Assembly (NCBI GenBank): GCA_015521085.1 | Contig: WAOW01000006.1 | Span: forward strand, 1 to 64,000 | Reading direction: 5' to 3' | Source: Candidatus Thermodiscus eudorianus | GTDB taxonomy: Archaea; Thermoproteota; Thermoprotei_A; Sulfolobales; Acidilobaceae | DNA: 64,000 nucleotides | Part shown: positions 1-6,045 of the stretch, in pieces | Numbering within the stretch: the stretch's first letter is position 1 | Layout of the letters: each line of letters begins with the position of its first letter | Program-made: the position numbers and the translations under genes | Notes under the pieces: generated by a model | Database searches by the model: none | Told to the model about the DNA's origin: nothing | What the model saw: only the letters and a program-made list of their open reading frames with translations

Positions 1-153
1 ATACAATATCTCGCGGAACTCATGGAACAGTACATATTCCTCATATTACTTTAACAGTTCCGATAACCATATCTCGTTCAATGGAATGCCAAGCTTATCT
101 GCTGCAGGAGGATAAATCACTTTTCCTTTATTCAGACTTCTGCATTTAGACAT
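1..153 (-). pseudogene. Remnant of a small HE-motif protein, interrupted by a stop and cut by the window edge
   Basis: An ATG at 153-151 opens a reading frame that meets TAA at 48-46 after 35 codons. The same frame continues beyond the stop to the window edge and reads EEYVLFHEFREIL, an HExxE-like stretch of the sort found in small zinc-dependent hydrolases. The N-terminal part contains KLGIPLNEIWLSELL. The simplest reading is a nonsense-broken gene, but the rest lies outside the window, so neither the family nor the breakage is certain. It lies just downstream of the DUF433/DUF5615 pair on the same strand. Confidence 0.35.
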
Positions 154-178
154 GGTTATAAACTAGCGATGTAAGATG

Positions 179-532
179 CTAGTCATAGACTTCTATGTAT
201 TCATGCTCTATGACTATGAGTAGCCCAGGCCTAGGCTCTAGCTGGTTGGCCATTGAAGCTATTCTCTCGGCTAGTCTTTGTATTTCGTTCTTAGAAGGCT
301 GGTAGGAAATGTAGATTACTCCATACCTTATCAGAGATAAGAGACTTGGTACTGTAAAATCGGCGTCTCTTGTTAATATTATCCGCTCAAGTTCGTTTGC
401 TATATTGACTAACTCTTTGTCGCTAATACCCCGGATACCTAAGTCTTGTAAACGAGTAACATCTACGCCATACTGTCTCAAAAAGGTTACCAGCTTTTTA
501 GGTATATTTTCATCAGCTAGAAGCCTCAGCAA
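179..532 (-). CDS. DUF5615 PIN-like toxin candidate
   Basis: The 117-residue protein has the DUF5615 (Mut7-C-like PIN) layout: an N-terminal LLADENIPKKL with the acidic pair Asp7-Glu8, a central GIRGISDKELVNIA segment, and an ILTRDADF strand carrying two further aspartates. Members of this family are predicted metal-dependent RNases and pair with DUF433 antitoxins. The TTG start overlaps the last 20 nt of the DUF433 gene, so the two are translationally coupled. The strand order is antitoxin first and toxin second. RNase activity is inferred from the family. The gene lies at the left end of an AT-rich island full of similar modules. Confidence 0.8.
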   Translation of the reverse strand: MLRLLADENIPKKLVTFLRQYGVDVTRLQDLGIRGISDKELVNIANELERIILTRDADFTVPSLLSLIRYGVIYISYQPSKNEIQRLAERIASMANQLEPRPGLLIVIEHEYIEVYD

Positions 533-776
533 CGACTCTAACCCTCTTTAGCGTCTTAGATGCAAACCTTAATGCCTCATATACGGCTTCCAACGGTATA
601 TCAAATTCCTCAGCAACCTCTTCGGGTCTCCAGCCAGCCGCAAGCATGTCTAGAATATCGTCAACTGTTATGCGAGTTCCTCTAACGGTTGGTCTGCCAC
701 CACGCTTTCCTGGCACCACTTCTAGCCATTTGTATCCTGGTAGTAGCACCATTTCTTTGGATACCTCCATGCCCAT
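513..776 (-). CDS. DUF433 antitoxin candidate
   Basis: The 87-residue protein matches the DUF433 helix-turn-helix family. It has a GGRPTVRGTRITVDDILDML core (residues about 26-45), followed by GWRPEEVAEEFDIPLEAVYEAL, the typical recognition-helix region. DUF433 proteins are usually encoded immediately before DUF5615 PIN-like proteins and are thought to bind DNA and neutralise the partner. The same order and a 20-nt overlap are seen here. The ATG at 776 is the first in-frame start. An AT-rich stretch just upstream (about 800-850) probably carries the promoter. Autoregulation is an inference from the family. Confidence 0.8.
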   Translation of the reverse strand: MGMEVSKEMVLLPGYKWLEVVPGKRGGRPTVRGTRITVDDILDMLAAGWRPEEVAEEFDIPLEAVYEALRFASKTLKRVRVVAEASS

Positions 777-929
777 CTTACTTATAGGGTATTACATTCC
801 AATATCTTTATCTCTCCAAGATCCCACACGATAAAAGATCTCAAATAAAAATAGAATTTAATAGAGAAACAATCTCGATAACATGGGCGTCCCATACATT
901 ATCCTACAGGGTATAAATAGATTAGGGAA

Positions 930-1026
930 TCGTCCCAACTCAATGGAGAACTATGGGACGATTGTTTTAAGTGTCGGCCTCCGGAGCCGCAGGGTCTTGG
1001 GCTCTGAATCCCGGCTGGCCCGTCAC
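930..1026 (+). repeat. Composite element copy 1 (type A hairpin plus tRNA-Arg-like 3' half)
   Basis: An 8-bp inverted repeat, TCGTCCCA (930-937) with TGGGACGA (954-961), has a 16-nt loop containing ATGGA. It is followed 18 nt later by CTCCGGA and a diverged copy of the tRNA-Arg(CCG) 3' half ending near 1022. A TATA-like GTATAAATA sits at 911-919. The copy resembles copy 5 most closely. It lies between the DUF433/DUF5615 pair and a broken PIN gene. Confidence 0.75.
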
Positions 1027-1093
1027 ATGGGTGATTCTCCTTTAATACTTTACACTTCTATTTCAACGCTAAATTAATTATATTTTTATTTTA

Positions 1094-1466
1094 TTAAATT
1101 ATTAAACTAGAAGGCATGTTTACAAGTATTCTATAGGTCTTGAGATAGTCATCCTTATAGTCTTTCTTGTTCCATGTTAATAGTATCACTTTCTCGTACT
1201 CCTCAGATAAATGCAGTGCTAGGACAACGAAATCGGCATCTGCTAGATCGTTCACGCAAATTCTTGGCAGTCTCCAAATAGTCCGTGTAAGCTTGCTTCA
1301 CGATGATCTTCACGCCTAGTAATAGGATCCTTACTGCCACTCTTAGCTCTTCAATATGTATTTTCTTTCTCTTGGCTAGCTCTACTAAATGCTCTTCTAT
1401 CTCCTGTAACGCCTTTTCCGGCATATAGGTCTCTACTCCGAGGACATCTATGAGATAAACTATCAC
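1094..1466 (-). pseudogene. Frameshifted PIN-domain (VapC-like) gene
   Basis: From a GTG at 1466 the frame encodes MIVYLIDVLGVETYMPEKAL and reaches KNLRE near 1252, then runs into a nonsense peptide. Dropping one base at that point restores a frame reading EDLADADFVVLALHLSEEYE and ending at TAA 1096-1094. The restored part contains the acidic DLADAD cluster of a PIN domain. The usual N-terminal DTSVL/I strand is not seen, so the 5' end may also be lost. The gene lies alone between element copies 1 and 2, with no antitoxin partner. A sequencing error would be the alternative explanation of the single-base shift. Confidence 0.65.
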
Positions 1467-1484
1467 TTTATCCTATCTGAGCAC

Positions 1485-1582
1485 ATGTTGCATCTCTCCA
1501 TGAACTCGTGCAACCCGAATGTTTATAGTGCGGGTCTCCGGAGCCGGAGGCTCGCGGGTTCAAACTCTCGGCGAGCCCCCGC
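1485..1582 (+). repeat. Composite element copy 2 (type B hairpin plus tRNA-Arg-like 3' half)
   Basis: The inverted repeat GTTGCA (1487-1492)/TGCAAC (1509-1514) belongs to the type B hairpin shared with copy 4. It is followed by GTTTATAGTGCGGG and then CTCCGGA at 1536-1542, a GCCGGAG arm and a T-arm-like GGTTCAAA stretch ending in GAGCCCCCGC. GGCTCGC and GCGAGCC flank the T-loop as a perfect 7-bp stem. The copy starts only 19 bp from the start codon of the broken PIN gene and ends 8 bp from the 3' end of the nucleotidyltransferase gene. Confidence 0.75.
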
Positions 1583-1589
1583 AGTCCAA

Positions 1590-2135
1590 TCAGTGATTGG
1601 TCGTTAAGAGACAGTAGTTGATTCTTACATTGCATCTCTTCTTATCTATGGCGCCCTCGATAGCTCTTGCCCTTTCCAACCTGCCTAGCGCCTTATCAGT
1701 TATAACTTGGATCTCTGGGCATGGGATTCTCACAGTTGCTATGTCATTTATTTTTGTCTCTATCGTACATGGGAGAAGCTTTTCATATGTGAAGAGCATC
1801 CATTTATCTAAGTGCTTGAGCTGTACGTCAGCCATGATGTCTACTAGCACTCCATCCAGTAAGACTCTCCCATGGAATCCCCTAATCGTACTCCCTTCTC
1901 GCCACCTTACTGGCTCAAGCATACCAATGCCTTGTTCTTGTTGAATCATGGTGTTTAGCTTCTCAACGTTTTCCTTGCTTACAAGTATGTCGATGTCGTC
2001 GGGCTTGATTGCAGATATGCCTAGGAGATAGTCTGCTAGACTACCAATTACTATGTATCCAATACGATGCTTATCAAGTAGCTTATCAAGTTTAACCAGT
2101 ACGTTTAACAGCTCAGCCATATTCAACCTGGCCAC
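1590..2135 (-). CDS. Nucleotidyltransferase-fold protein (MNT-like)
   Basis: The 181-residue protein has the polymerase-beta-type nucleotidyltransferase signature. Gly31-Ser32 of VIGSLADYLLG are followed by the DDIDILVS strand with paired aspartates (about residues 46-49), and a third acidic strand VLVDIMADV lies near residue 98. Such small transferases include antitoxins of HEPN/MNT systems and AbiEii-type toxins. No HEPN partner is visible here, so its role is open. The GTG start at 2135 precedes an internal ATG at residue 6. The final residues (about 165-181) are unlike the family and run to within 8 bp of element copy 2, which suggests that the original C-terminus was replaced. Confidence 0.65.
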   Translation of the reverse strand: MARLNMAELLNVLVKLDKLLDKHRIGYIVIGSLADYLLGISAIKPDDIDILVSKENVEKLNTMIQQEQGIGMLEPVRWREGSTIRGFHGRVLLDGVLVDIMADVQLKHLDKWMLFTYEKLLPCTIETKINDIATVRIPCPEIQVITDKALGRLERARAIEGAIDKKRCNVRINYCLLTTNH

Positions 2136-2240
2136 CGATCCCTACCTGATGTCGTATTATAAAATCTTGGCTACGTGAGTTGCTCATGACTGTAGGTATC
2201 AATGCTTTATATTAAATCTTATGATAGTTTATTAAGGTCC

Positions 2241-2771
2241 TTAGAGTTCACTTAGTTCTCTAAGGAATTCTTCAAGTAGCTTCCTAGATATCCAGAAGCC
2301 GCTTTCTACGAGCTTATCTATTATTGGCTTTGCCTTAGGAATTAGTCCTCCATATTTAGCTAGCGCTATCACGCCTAGCGTACCCATTACTTGTAGTCCC
2401 AGCTTTTTAGCTATTTCTCTTGCATCGCGGTCGTCGACGAGTAATAGATCTGCGTTTCGCTCTAGTGCTAGAACTATTGCTTCTGCTTCACCGCTATCCA
2501 CGAACCCTTCAAGAAGAGTTACTAGCCTCCTATTACCAGCTTTCCCTACATGTATGAAATCTGCCCTCACTATCTTCTCATGGCCAGGCTTGCCTTTAAC
2601 TGCTATTTCCCTCCAGACAGCTTCTGAGACAAGGATCTTCCCAAAGGGTTTCTCCAAGAGGTCTAAACGGCATATCCTGGCAAGTGCGATAATAACGCTT
2701 GAATTAGAGACGACTAGAAACTCTCCCTCCGCTCTGTTACTCTCTTGTCTTCTCTGCAAGCTTCTTAGCAA
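2241..2771 (-). CDS. DUF3368 PIN-domain toxin candidate
   Basis: The DUF3368 family PIN domain begins with VVSNSSVIIALARI, where Asn replaces the usual Asp of the first strand. It continues with the GEAEAIVLAL helix, the LLVDDRDAREIAKKLG acidic motif and a GTLGVIALAKY segment. The family is predicted to be a metal-dependent RNase acting as the toxin of UPF0175-DUF3368 pairs. The TTG at 2771 overlaps the antitoxin by 35 nt. A second TTG at 2759 would shorten the overlap, and the conserved domain starts only near 2714. The C-terminal SGFWISRKLLEEFL helix is typical of the family. Activity is inferred from sequence only. Confidence 0.8.
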   Translation of the reverse strand: MLRSLQRRQESNRAEGEFLVVSNSSVIIALARICRLDLLEKPFGKILVSEAVWREIAVKGKPGHEKIVRADFIHVGKAGNRRLVTLLEGFVDSGEAEAIVLALERNADLLLVDDRDAREIAKKLGLQVMGTLGVIALAKYGGLIPKAKPIIDKLVESGFWISRKLLEEFLRELSEL

Positions 2772-3015
2772 CCTCCAGGTCTTCTTTCAACTCCTCTTCA
2801 CCGTAGTGTAGCGGTATGCCTTCCCTGGCTAGTAGTTCTAGGAAATCCCATTTCGAGAGACCCGCTATCCTTCTAGCCTGGCCCAGCGACGCTATACCCT
2901 TTTCATAAAGCCTCAACGCTAGTTCTATCCGGAGTCTTTCCTCAAGCTCGCCAGGAGGAATCCTTAGACCCTCAGGAACCTCGATAACAACTCGTTTGGC
3001 ACTAGTCCTGGCCAC
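2737..3015 (-). CDS. UPF0175 antitoxin
   Basis: The 92-residue UPF0175 protein has an N-terminal strand (KRVVIEVPEGLRIPPGELEE), the LRIELALRLYEKGIASLGQA segment and a helix-turn-helix region, ARRIAGLSKWDFLELLAREG, followed by IPLHYGEEELKEDL. UPF0175 proteins are DNA-binding antitoxins encoded immediately before DUF3368 PIN proteins, which is the arrangement here. It starts with GTG at 3015. The start faces the left end of element copy 3 across about 145 bp of AT-rich DNA that must hold its promoter. Confidence 0.85.
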   Translation of the reverse strand: MARTSAKRVVIEVPEGLRIPPGELEERLRIELALRLYEKGIASLGQARRIAGLSKWDFLELLAREGIPLHYGEEELKEDLEVAKKLAEKTRE

Positions 3016-3159
3016 TTAAATCCCCTATAGTTACCTTATGCTTATAGGAAGAAGATATTAATCTTAGCCGCCCCCAAGATAGACCAGGCTTTAACAACAT
3101 TAAATCTCCAAGCTAAACCGTCCCATATACTAGATAATAGGTATAAAAACTTTACCTAT

Positions 3160-3252
3160 CTGTCCCAGAACATCATCAGCTTCTGGGACAGTGTATTTAA
3201 ATGACAGCCTCCGGAGCCGGAGGCTCGCGGGTTCAAATCCCGGCGGGCCCGC
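3160..3252 (+). repeat. Composite element copy 3 (longest type A hairpin, best-preserved tRNA-Arg 3' half)
   Basis: A perfect 11-bp inverted repeat, CTGTCCCAGAA (3160-3170)/TTCTGGGACAG (3181-3191), encloses a 10-nt loop. After TATTTAAATGACAG comes CTCCGGA (3209-3215), GCCGGAGG, then GGTTCAAATCCC and CGGGCCCGC up to 3252. This is nearly a textbook crenarchaeal tRNA-Arg(CCG) 3' half without any 5' half. A TATA-like GTATAAAA lies at 3141-3148. The copy precedes a + strand toxin-antitoxin operon by about 90 bp. Confidence 0.8.
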
Positions 3253-3343
3253 TATATTCCATAAGCTAGTGTTTTGGATGGAGCTAGCGGTAACATATGG
3301 TATTTAATGTCTAGGTCACTGTTGGTAGTTGTGGGAGTATTAT

Positions 3344-3607
3344 ATGGCGGGCCGTGATAAAGCCATTTTAGAGATTATTAAGAGTGAGAGAGTTCCTTAT
3401 CGAGACCCGGAGAGGCTTTTCCTAGTCCTGGGGTTGCTCTTATCACGCAGGATCTCTATGGGCAAGGCCGCCGAGCTGCTGGGTTTACGTATCGATGAGC
3501 TTTGGCTGGTGTTGAGGAGGCTCGGGATAGAGTATGAGGTAGTTGACGAGGAGGAGGCAGAGGAAGAAATTGAAGCCTACAAGAGGCTCTTTAAGAGTGG
3601 TTCTTAA
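3344..3607 (+). CDS. UPF0175 antitoxin
   Basis: The UPF0175 protein is 87 residues from the ATG at 3344; an upstream TTG at 3329 would add five residues. It carries RLFLVLGLLLSRRISMGKAA, then ELLGLRIDELWLVLRRLGIE as the helix-turn-helix, and an acidic EEEAEEEIEAYKRL tail. It is the first gene of a two-gene + strand operon. Its end overlaps the downstream DUF3368 toxin by 11 nt. Element copy 3 lies just upstream and its hairpin or TATA could serve this operon, though the distance (about 150 bp from hairpin to start) makes that uncertain. Confidence 0.8.
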   Translation: MAGRDKAILEIIKSERVPYRDPERLFLVLGLLLSRRISMGKAAELLGLRIDELWLVLRRLGIEYEVVDEEEAEEEIEAYKRLFKSGS

Positions 3608-4061
3608 CACGTCTCCCCTCATAGTGCTATCAAAGTTAGGGTTACTCGAATTAGCCTTGACAGAGTTGTTTTCTGAAGCTCAGATCCCACAGGGTGTATT
3701 GTCTGAACTTGGGAGAAAAGATGATGCCGTCTATCACCTGGTAAAAGACATGGTGAGGAGGGGACTGCTCAAGGTTGAAGAAGTTTCCGTGTCTTTCCCG
3801 AGGCTTGGCACGGGAGAGTCATCTGCTATACTAGTTGCACTGAACAAGGGTAAGGTTGCTGTAATCGATGATAAGAGGGCGAGGAGGCTTGCCCGGGAGC
3901 TAGGATTAGAGGTTATAGGAACACTAGCAATTCTACGGAAACTATATGAGCAAGGCTATATTAAAATGACGATAGAAGAACTCTATATTAAACTCTTAGA
4001 CCTGGGCTTTTACATCAGAAGAGACATTTATGACAAAATATTTAAAAATAAAAATAAATAA
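3597..4061 (+). CDS. DUF3368 PIN-domain toxin candidate
   Basis: The protein starts at GTG 3597 (VVLNTSPLIVLSKLGLL), inside the antitoxin end, and gives 154 residues of DUF3368 PIN type. The TGESSAILVALNKGKVAVID helix-strand and DDKRARRLARELGLEVIGTL motif hold the expected Glu and Asp residues. As in the other DUF3368 proteins of this window, the first acidic residue is replaced by Asn (LNTSP). The C-terminal LGFYIRRDIYDKIF helix closes the domain. Predicted role: RNase toxin neutralised by the upstream UPF0175 protein. An extended frame reaches back to 3543 but lies entirely within the antitoxin gene. Confidence 0.8.
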   Translation: MVLNTSPLIVLSKLGLLELALTELFSEAQIPQGVLSELGRKDDAVYHLVKDMVRRGLLKVEEVSVSFPRLGTGESSAILVALNKGKVAVIDDKRARRLARELGLEVIGTLAILRKLYEQGYIKMTIEELYIKLLDLGFYIRRDIYDKIFKNKNK

Positions 4062-4239
4062 AGTTAATTACATAGTATGGGCACACTTCTTACACGATAT
4101 TACTCCAAACCTAATTTCAAACGATTCATGCAAAACATTAAGCATATATGAGGATCCTTAAAATACCTAAGGCCTTTACCCAGACATGTTGCAATATTAT
4201 CGGTAATGAGCTGCCAATAGGATTATCACGCTGAAGTGC

Positions 4240-4336
4240 ATGTTGCGTTCCCTCATGGATTCATGCAACATTGGTTTATTTAGAGCGGGTCTCCGGAGCC
4301 GGAGGCTCGCGGGTTCAAACTCTCGGCGAGCCCGCC
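4240..4336 (+). repeat. Composite element copy 4 (type B hairpin plus tRNA-Arg-like 3' half)
   Basis: ATGTTGCGT (4240-4248) pairs with ATGCAACAT (4263-4271) in a 9-bp stem with one G-T wobble; the loop holds ATGGA. GTTTATTTAGAGCGGG follows, then CTCCGGA (4291-4297), GCCGGAG and the GGTTCAAAC T-arm-like part to 4336. From GCGGG onward it is nearly identical to copy 2. The 178 bp between the preceding toxin gene and this copy are AT-rich and contain one extra ATGTTGCA half (about 4185-4192) but no gene. Confidence 0.75.
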
Positions 4337-4350
4337 ACTATTCTTTAGTT

Positions 4351-4866
4351 CTACTTTAGTTTTAGTTTCTTTAGAATCTCGTTTATTACACTATCAGATA
4401 CCCTGAACCCGTGTTCTTTTAGTTCTCTTAGTGCTCGGATTAGCTTGTCTTTGTCTATGATACCTTTATCGTATGCTAGTCGTAGGAGGCCTATTGTTCC
4501 CTTGACTGCTAGCCCCATGGATTTCGCTTTAAGTCTTGCAATTCTATCATCGAGGATTACCGTGCAGCCATGCTCAACTGCTAGTGCTATTGCCTCCGAT
4601 TCACCTATACCTAGAGGATCGTGGAGAGCCTCCACCAGCGCTCTATCCCGTGGCGCTAAAACCTTTACCTTACCTTGGCGTACGAGATCTTCTAGCTCTC
4701 CTGAGCCAGGCCTGCCGCGGCCCTTAACTGCTACCTCCTCGTAGACCGCTTGAGGCACGATTATCTCCATGCCAGGCGCTTCCATGATATCCGCCATACC
4801 TATCTCTGCAAGAGCTATTATGGCGCTAGAATCTAGTACTAGGCATCTACTAGCCTTGTTCTTCAA
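4351..4866 (-). CDS. DUF3368 PIN-domain toxin candidate
   Basis: The PIN domain begins LVLDSSAIIALAEIGMADIM, here with the canonical first Asp. It continues with GIGESEAIALAVEHGCTVIL, the DDRIARLKAKSMGLAVKGTI acidic motif and a C-terminal EHGFRVSDSVINEIL helix. This layout is the DUF3368 family, the predicted RNase toxin of UPF0175 pairs. The TTG at 4866 gives a 17-nt overlap with the antitoxin, similar to the other pairs; an in-frame ATG at 4893 is an alternative. The gene ends 15 bp from element copy 4, so the cassette is tightly bounded. Confidence 0.8.
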   Translation of the reverse strand: MKNKASRCLVLDSSAIIALAEIGMADIMEAPGMEIIVPQAVYEEVAVKGRGRPGSGELEDLVRQGKVKVLAPRDRALVEALHDPLGIGESEAIALAVEHGCTVILDDRIARLKAKSMGLAVKGTIGLLRLAYDKGIIDKDKLIRALRELKEHGFRVSDSVINEILKKLKLK

Positions 4867-5098
4867 TTCCCAGCTCCTCTCGGAGCTCCTCATCACTATA
4901 AGGGTAGGCTTGTATCCCCCTCCTACGAAGCTCAACTAGGAAGTCGTATAGGCTCGTCCCAGCCAGCTCGGCTGCACGCTCAACACTAACAACGCCCCGA
5001 AGGAATAGATCGACGGCATAGGCTAGCCTAACCTCCCTCTCAACATCCCCAACATAGTGAGAAGGCACCCTAACCCTAACAACCACCTCACGAGACAA
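4850..5098 (-). CDS. UPF0175 antitoxin
   Basis: The 82-residue UPF0175 protein reads REVVVRVRVPSHYVGDVERE, then VRLAYAVDLFLRGVVSVERA, then the helix-turn-helix AELAGTSLYDFLVELRRRGI and an acidic YSDEELREELGIEE tail. It is the first gene of the third UPF0175-DUF3368 pair in this island and begins with TTG at 5098. Upstream is about 110 bp to the hairpin of element copy 5. Sequence similarity to the other two UPF0175 proteins is moderate, so these are not recent duplicates. Confidence 0.82.
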   Translation of the reverse strand: MSREVVVRVRVPSHYVGDVEREVRLAYAVDLFLRGVVSVERAAELAGTSLYDFLVELRRRGIQAYPYSDEELREELGIEEQG

Positions 5099-5210
5099 CC
5101 CATCCCCCCGCTACCAATAATACATCGCAACCCTTAAGTCCTTAAAGCCCCGCAACATGGAATAGAGTGTCCTATATGTTACCTCCATACTGGTATAAAT
5201 GAGTTAGAAA

Positions 5211-5290
5211 CTGTCCCAGAATAATGGAGAGTTATGGGACGATTGTTTTTGAGTGCCGGCCTCTGGAGCCGCGGGGGTCTCGGGCTCAGA
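5211..5290 (+). repeat. Composite element copy 5 (type A, most degraded tRNA part)
   Basis: CTGTCCCA (5211-5218) and TGGGACGA (5235-5242) form an imperfect type A hairpin whose loop contains ATGGA. GATTGTTTTTGAGTG and CCGGCCTCTGGAGCCG follow, closely resembling copy 1. The T-arm part is degraded (GTCTCGGGCTCAGACC). A TATA-like GTATAAAT is at 5193-5200. The rest of the gap to 5427 is AT-rich with no convincing gene. Confidence 0.7.
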
Positions 5291-5427
5291 CCTCACAAAA
5301 CTATTATTATCCAGGCGTAGAATTATATTAGTAACTGAGATAGTGGAACTAGTCGATACATTCTTCGAGTTTGATAACCTCTCAACGTGATATATCATCT
5401 CTTTACATTAATTTATAATTAGTTATA

Positions 5428-5796
5428 TTATATTTTGAAATTAAGGTTATCGAGCAAACCCTCTAGGTCCTGTTTATCTAAGATGTAGAATGCCTTGATC
5501 TTGGACTTTTTGGCGTTTAGTGCTTGTACTCTGTCGCTTGTTGCTAGGGGCGCGTTTAGGGTCCTGGCTAGGCCGATGTAGTAGGAGTCTGCACCCCTAG
5601 AGCCAGTAGCCAGAGCAGTCTCTACTGCTTCTGTGAAGTAGAGGTCGTCTCCAACAAGCGTTACCTCGTCTCTCAGCCTCCCGACTACACCCCTCGCTAC
5701 GCACCCAAACACCTTCTCAGCCGACACTACGCGAAGCTCTTCCCAGCCAGCAAAGAGGTCCACGGCAACAGAGGTGTCAAATACTAGCTTCTCCAC
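5428..5796 (-). CDS. vapC: VapC-type PIN toxin
   Basis: The 122-residue PIN domain opens with KLVFDTSVAVDLFAG (first Asp at residue 7), has FTEAVETALATGSRGADSYY with the central acidic and Asp residues, and ends with LATSDRVQALNAKK carrying the late Asp. This is the classical VapC endoribonuclease layout. It starts with GTG at 5796 and overlaps the DUF104-type antitoxin gene by 13 nt. Cleavage targets in archaeal VapCs are tRNA or rRNA, but the target cannot be deduced here. The gene closes the toxin-antitoxin island on its right side. Confidence 0.82.
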   Translation of the reverse strand: MEKLVFDTSVAVDLFAGWEELRVVSAEKVFGCVARGVVGRLRDEVTLVGDDLYFTEAVETALATGSRGADSYYIGLARTLNAPLATSDRVQALNAKKSKIKAFYILDKQDLEGLLDNLNFKI

Positions 5797-6011
5797 ACCA
5801 GCCTACCCCTCTCCCGAGAGAGAACCTCACTAGGCTCCCCTCCCCGGCCCGTTAGACTACGGCGGACACGGCGGGCATACTTTACTAAATCCTCCTTCAA
5901 GACCACAACTACCTCTTCACCCTCCTCGAGCCCTAGAGGCTCAAGAGTCTTTAGCACCCTGTTCTCATACATCACAGGTATAACTTTGGACGACTTTTTC
6001 CCTACTATCAT
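5784..6011 (-). CDS. DUF104-family antitoxin
   Basis: The short beta-rich N-terminal part KVIPVMYENRVLKTLEPLGL followed by EEGEEVVVVLKED matches DUF104 antitoxins, which pair with VapC. The C-terminal half (KYARRVRRSLTGRGGEPSEV) is basic and would be the toxin-binding tail. The ATG at 6011 gives 75 residues and places the family motif near the N-terminus. An ATG at 6068 would add 19 hydrophobic residues that the family lacks. The toxin gene starts inside the last 13 nt. Confidence 0.75.
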   Translation of the reverse strand: MIVGKKSSKVIPVMYENRVLKTLEPLGLEEGEEVVVVLKEDLVKYARRVRRSLTGRGGEPSEVLSRERGRLVWRS

Positions 6012-6045
6012 TAATATGATTAATAGGGGCTCTAGGCTTTTGCCT

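Noticed and set aside
968-1026. A complete tRNA-Arg gene
   Set aside because: None of the five copies has a D-arm or full 5' acceptor strand, and the T-arm of two is degraded; only the 3' half is present.
883-1077. A 64-residue + strand protein
   Set aside because: It is translated straight through element copy 1 and has no protein-like composition.
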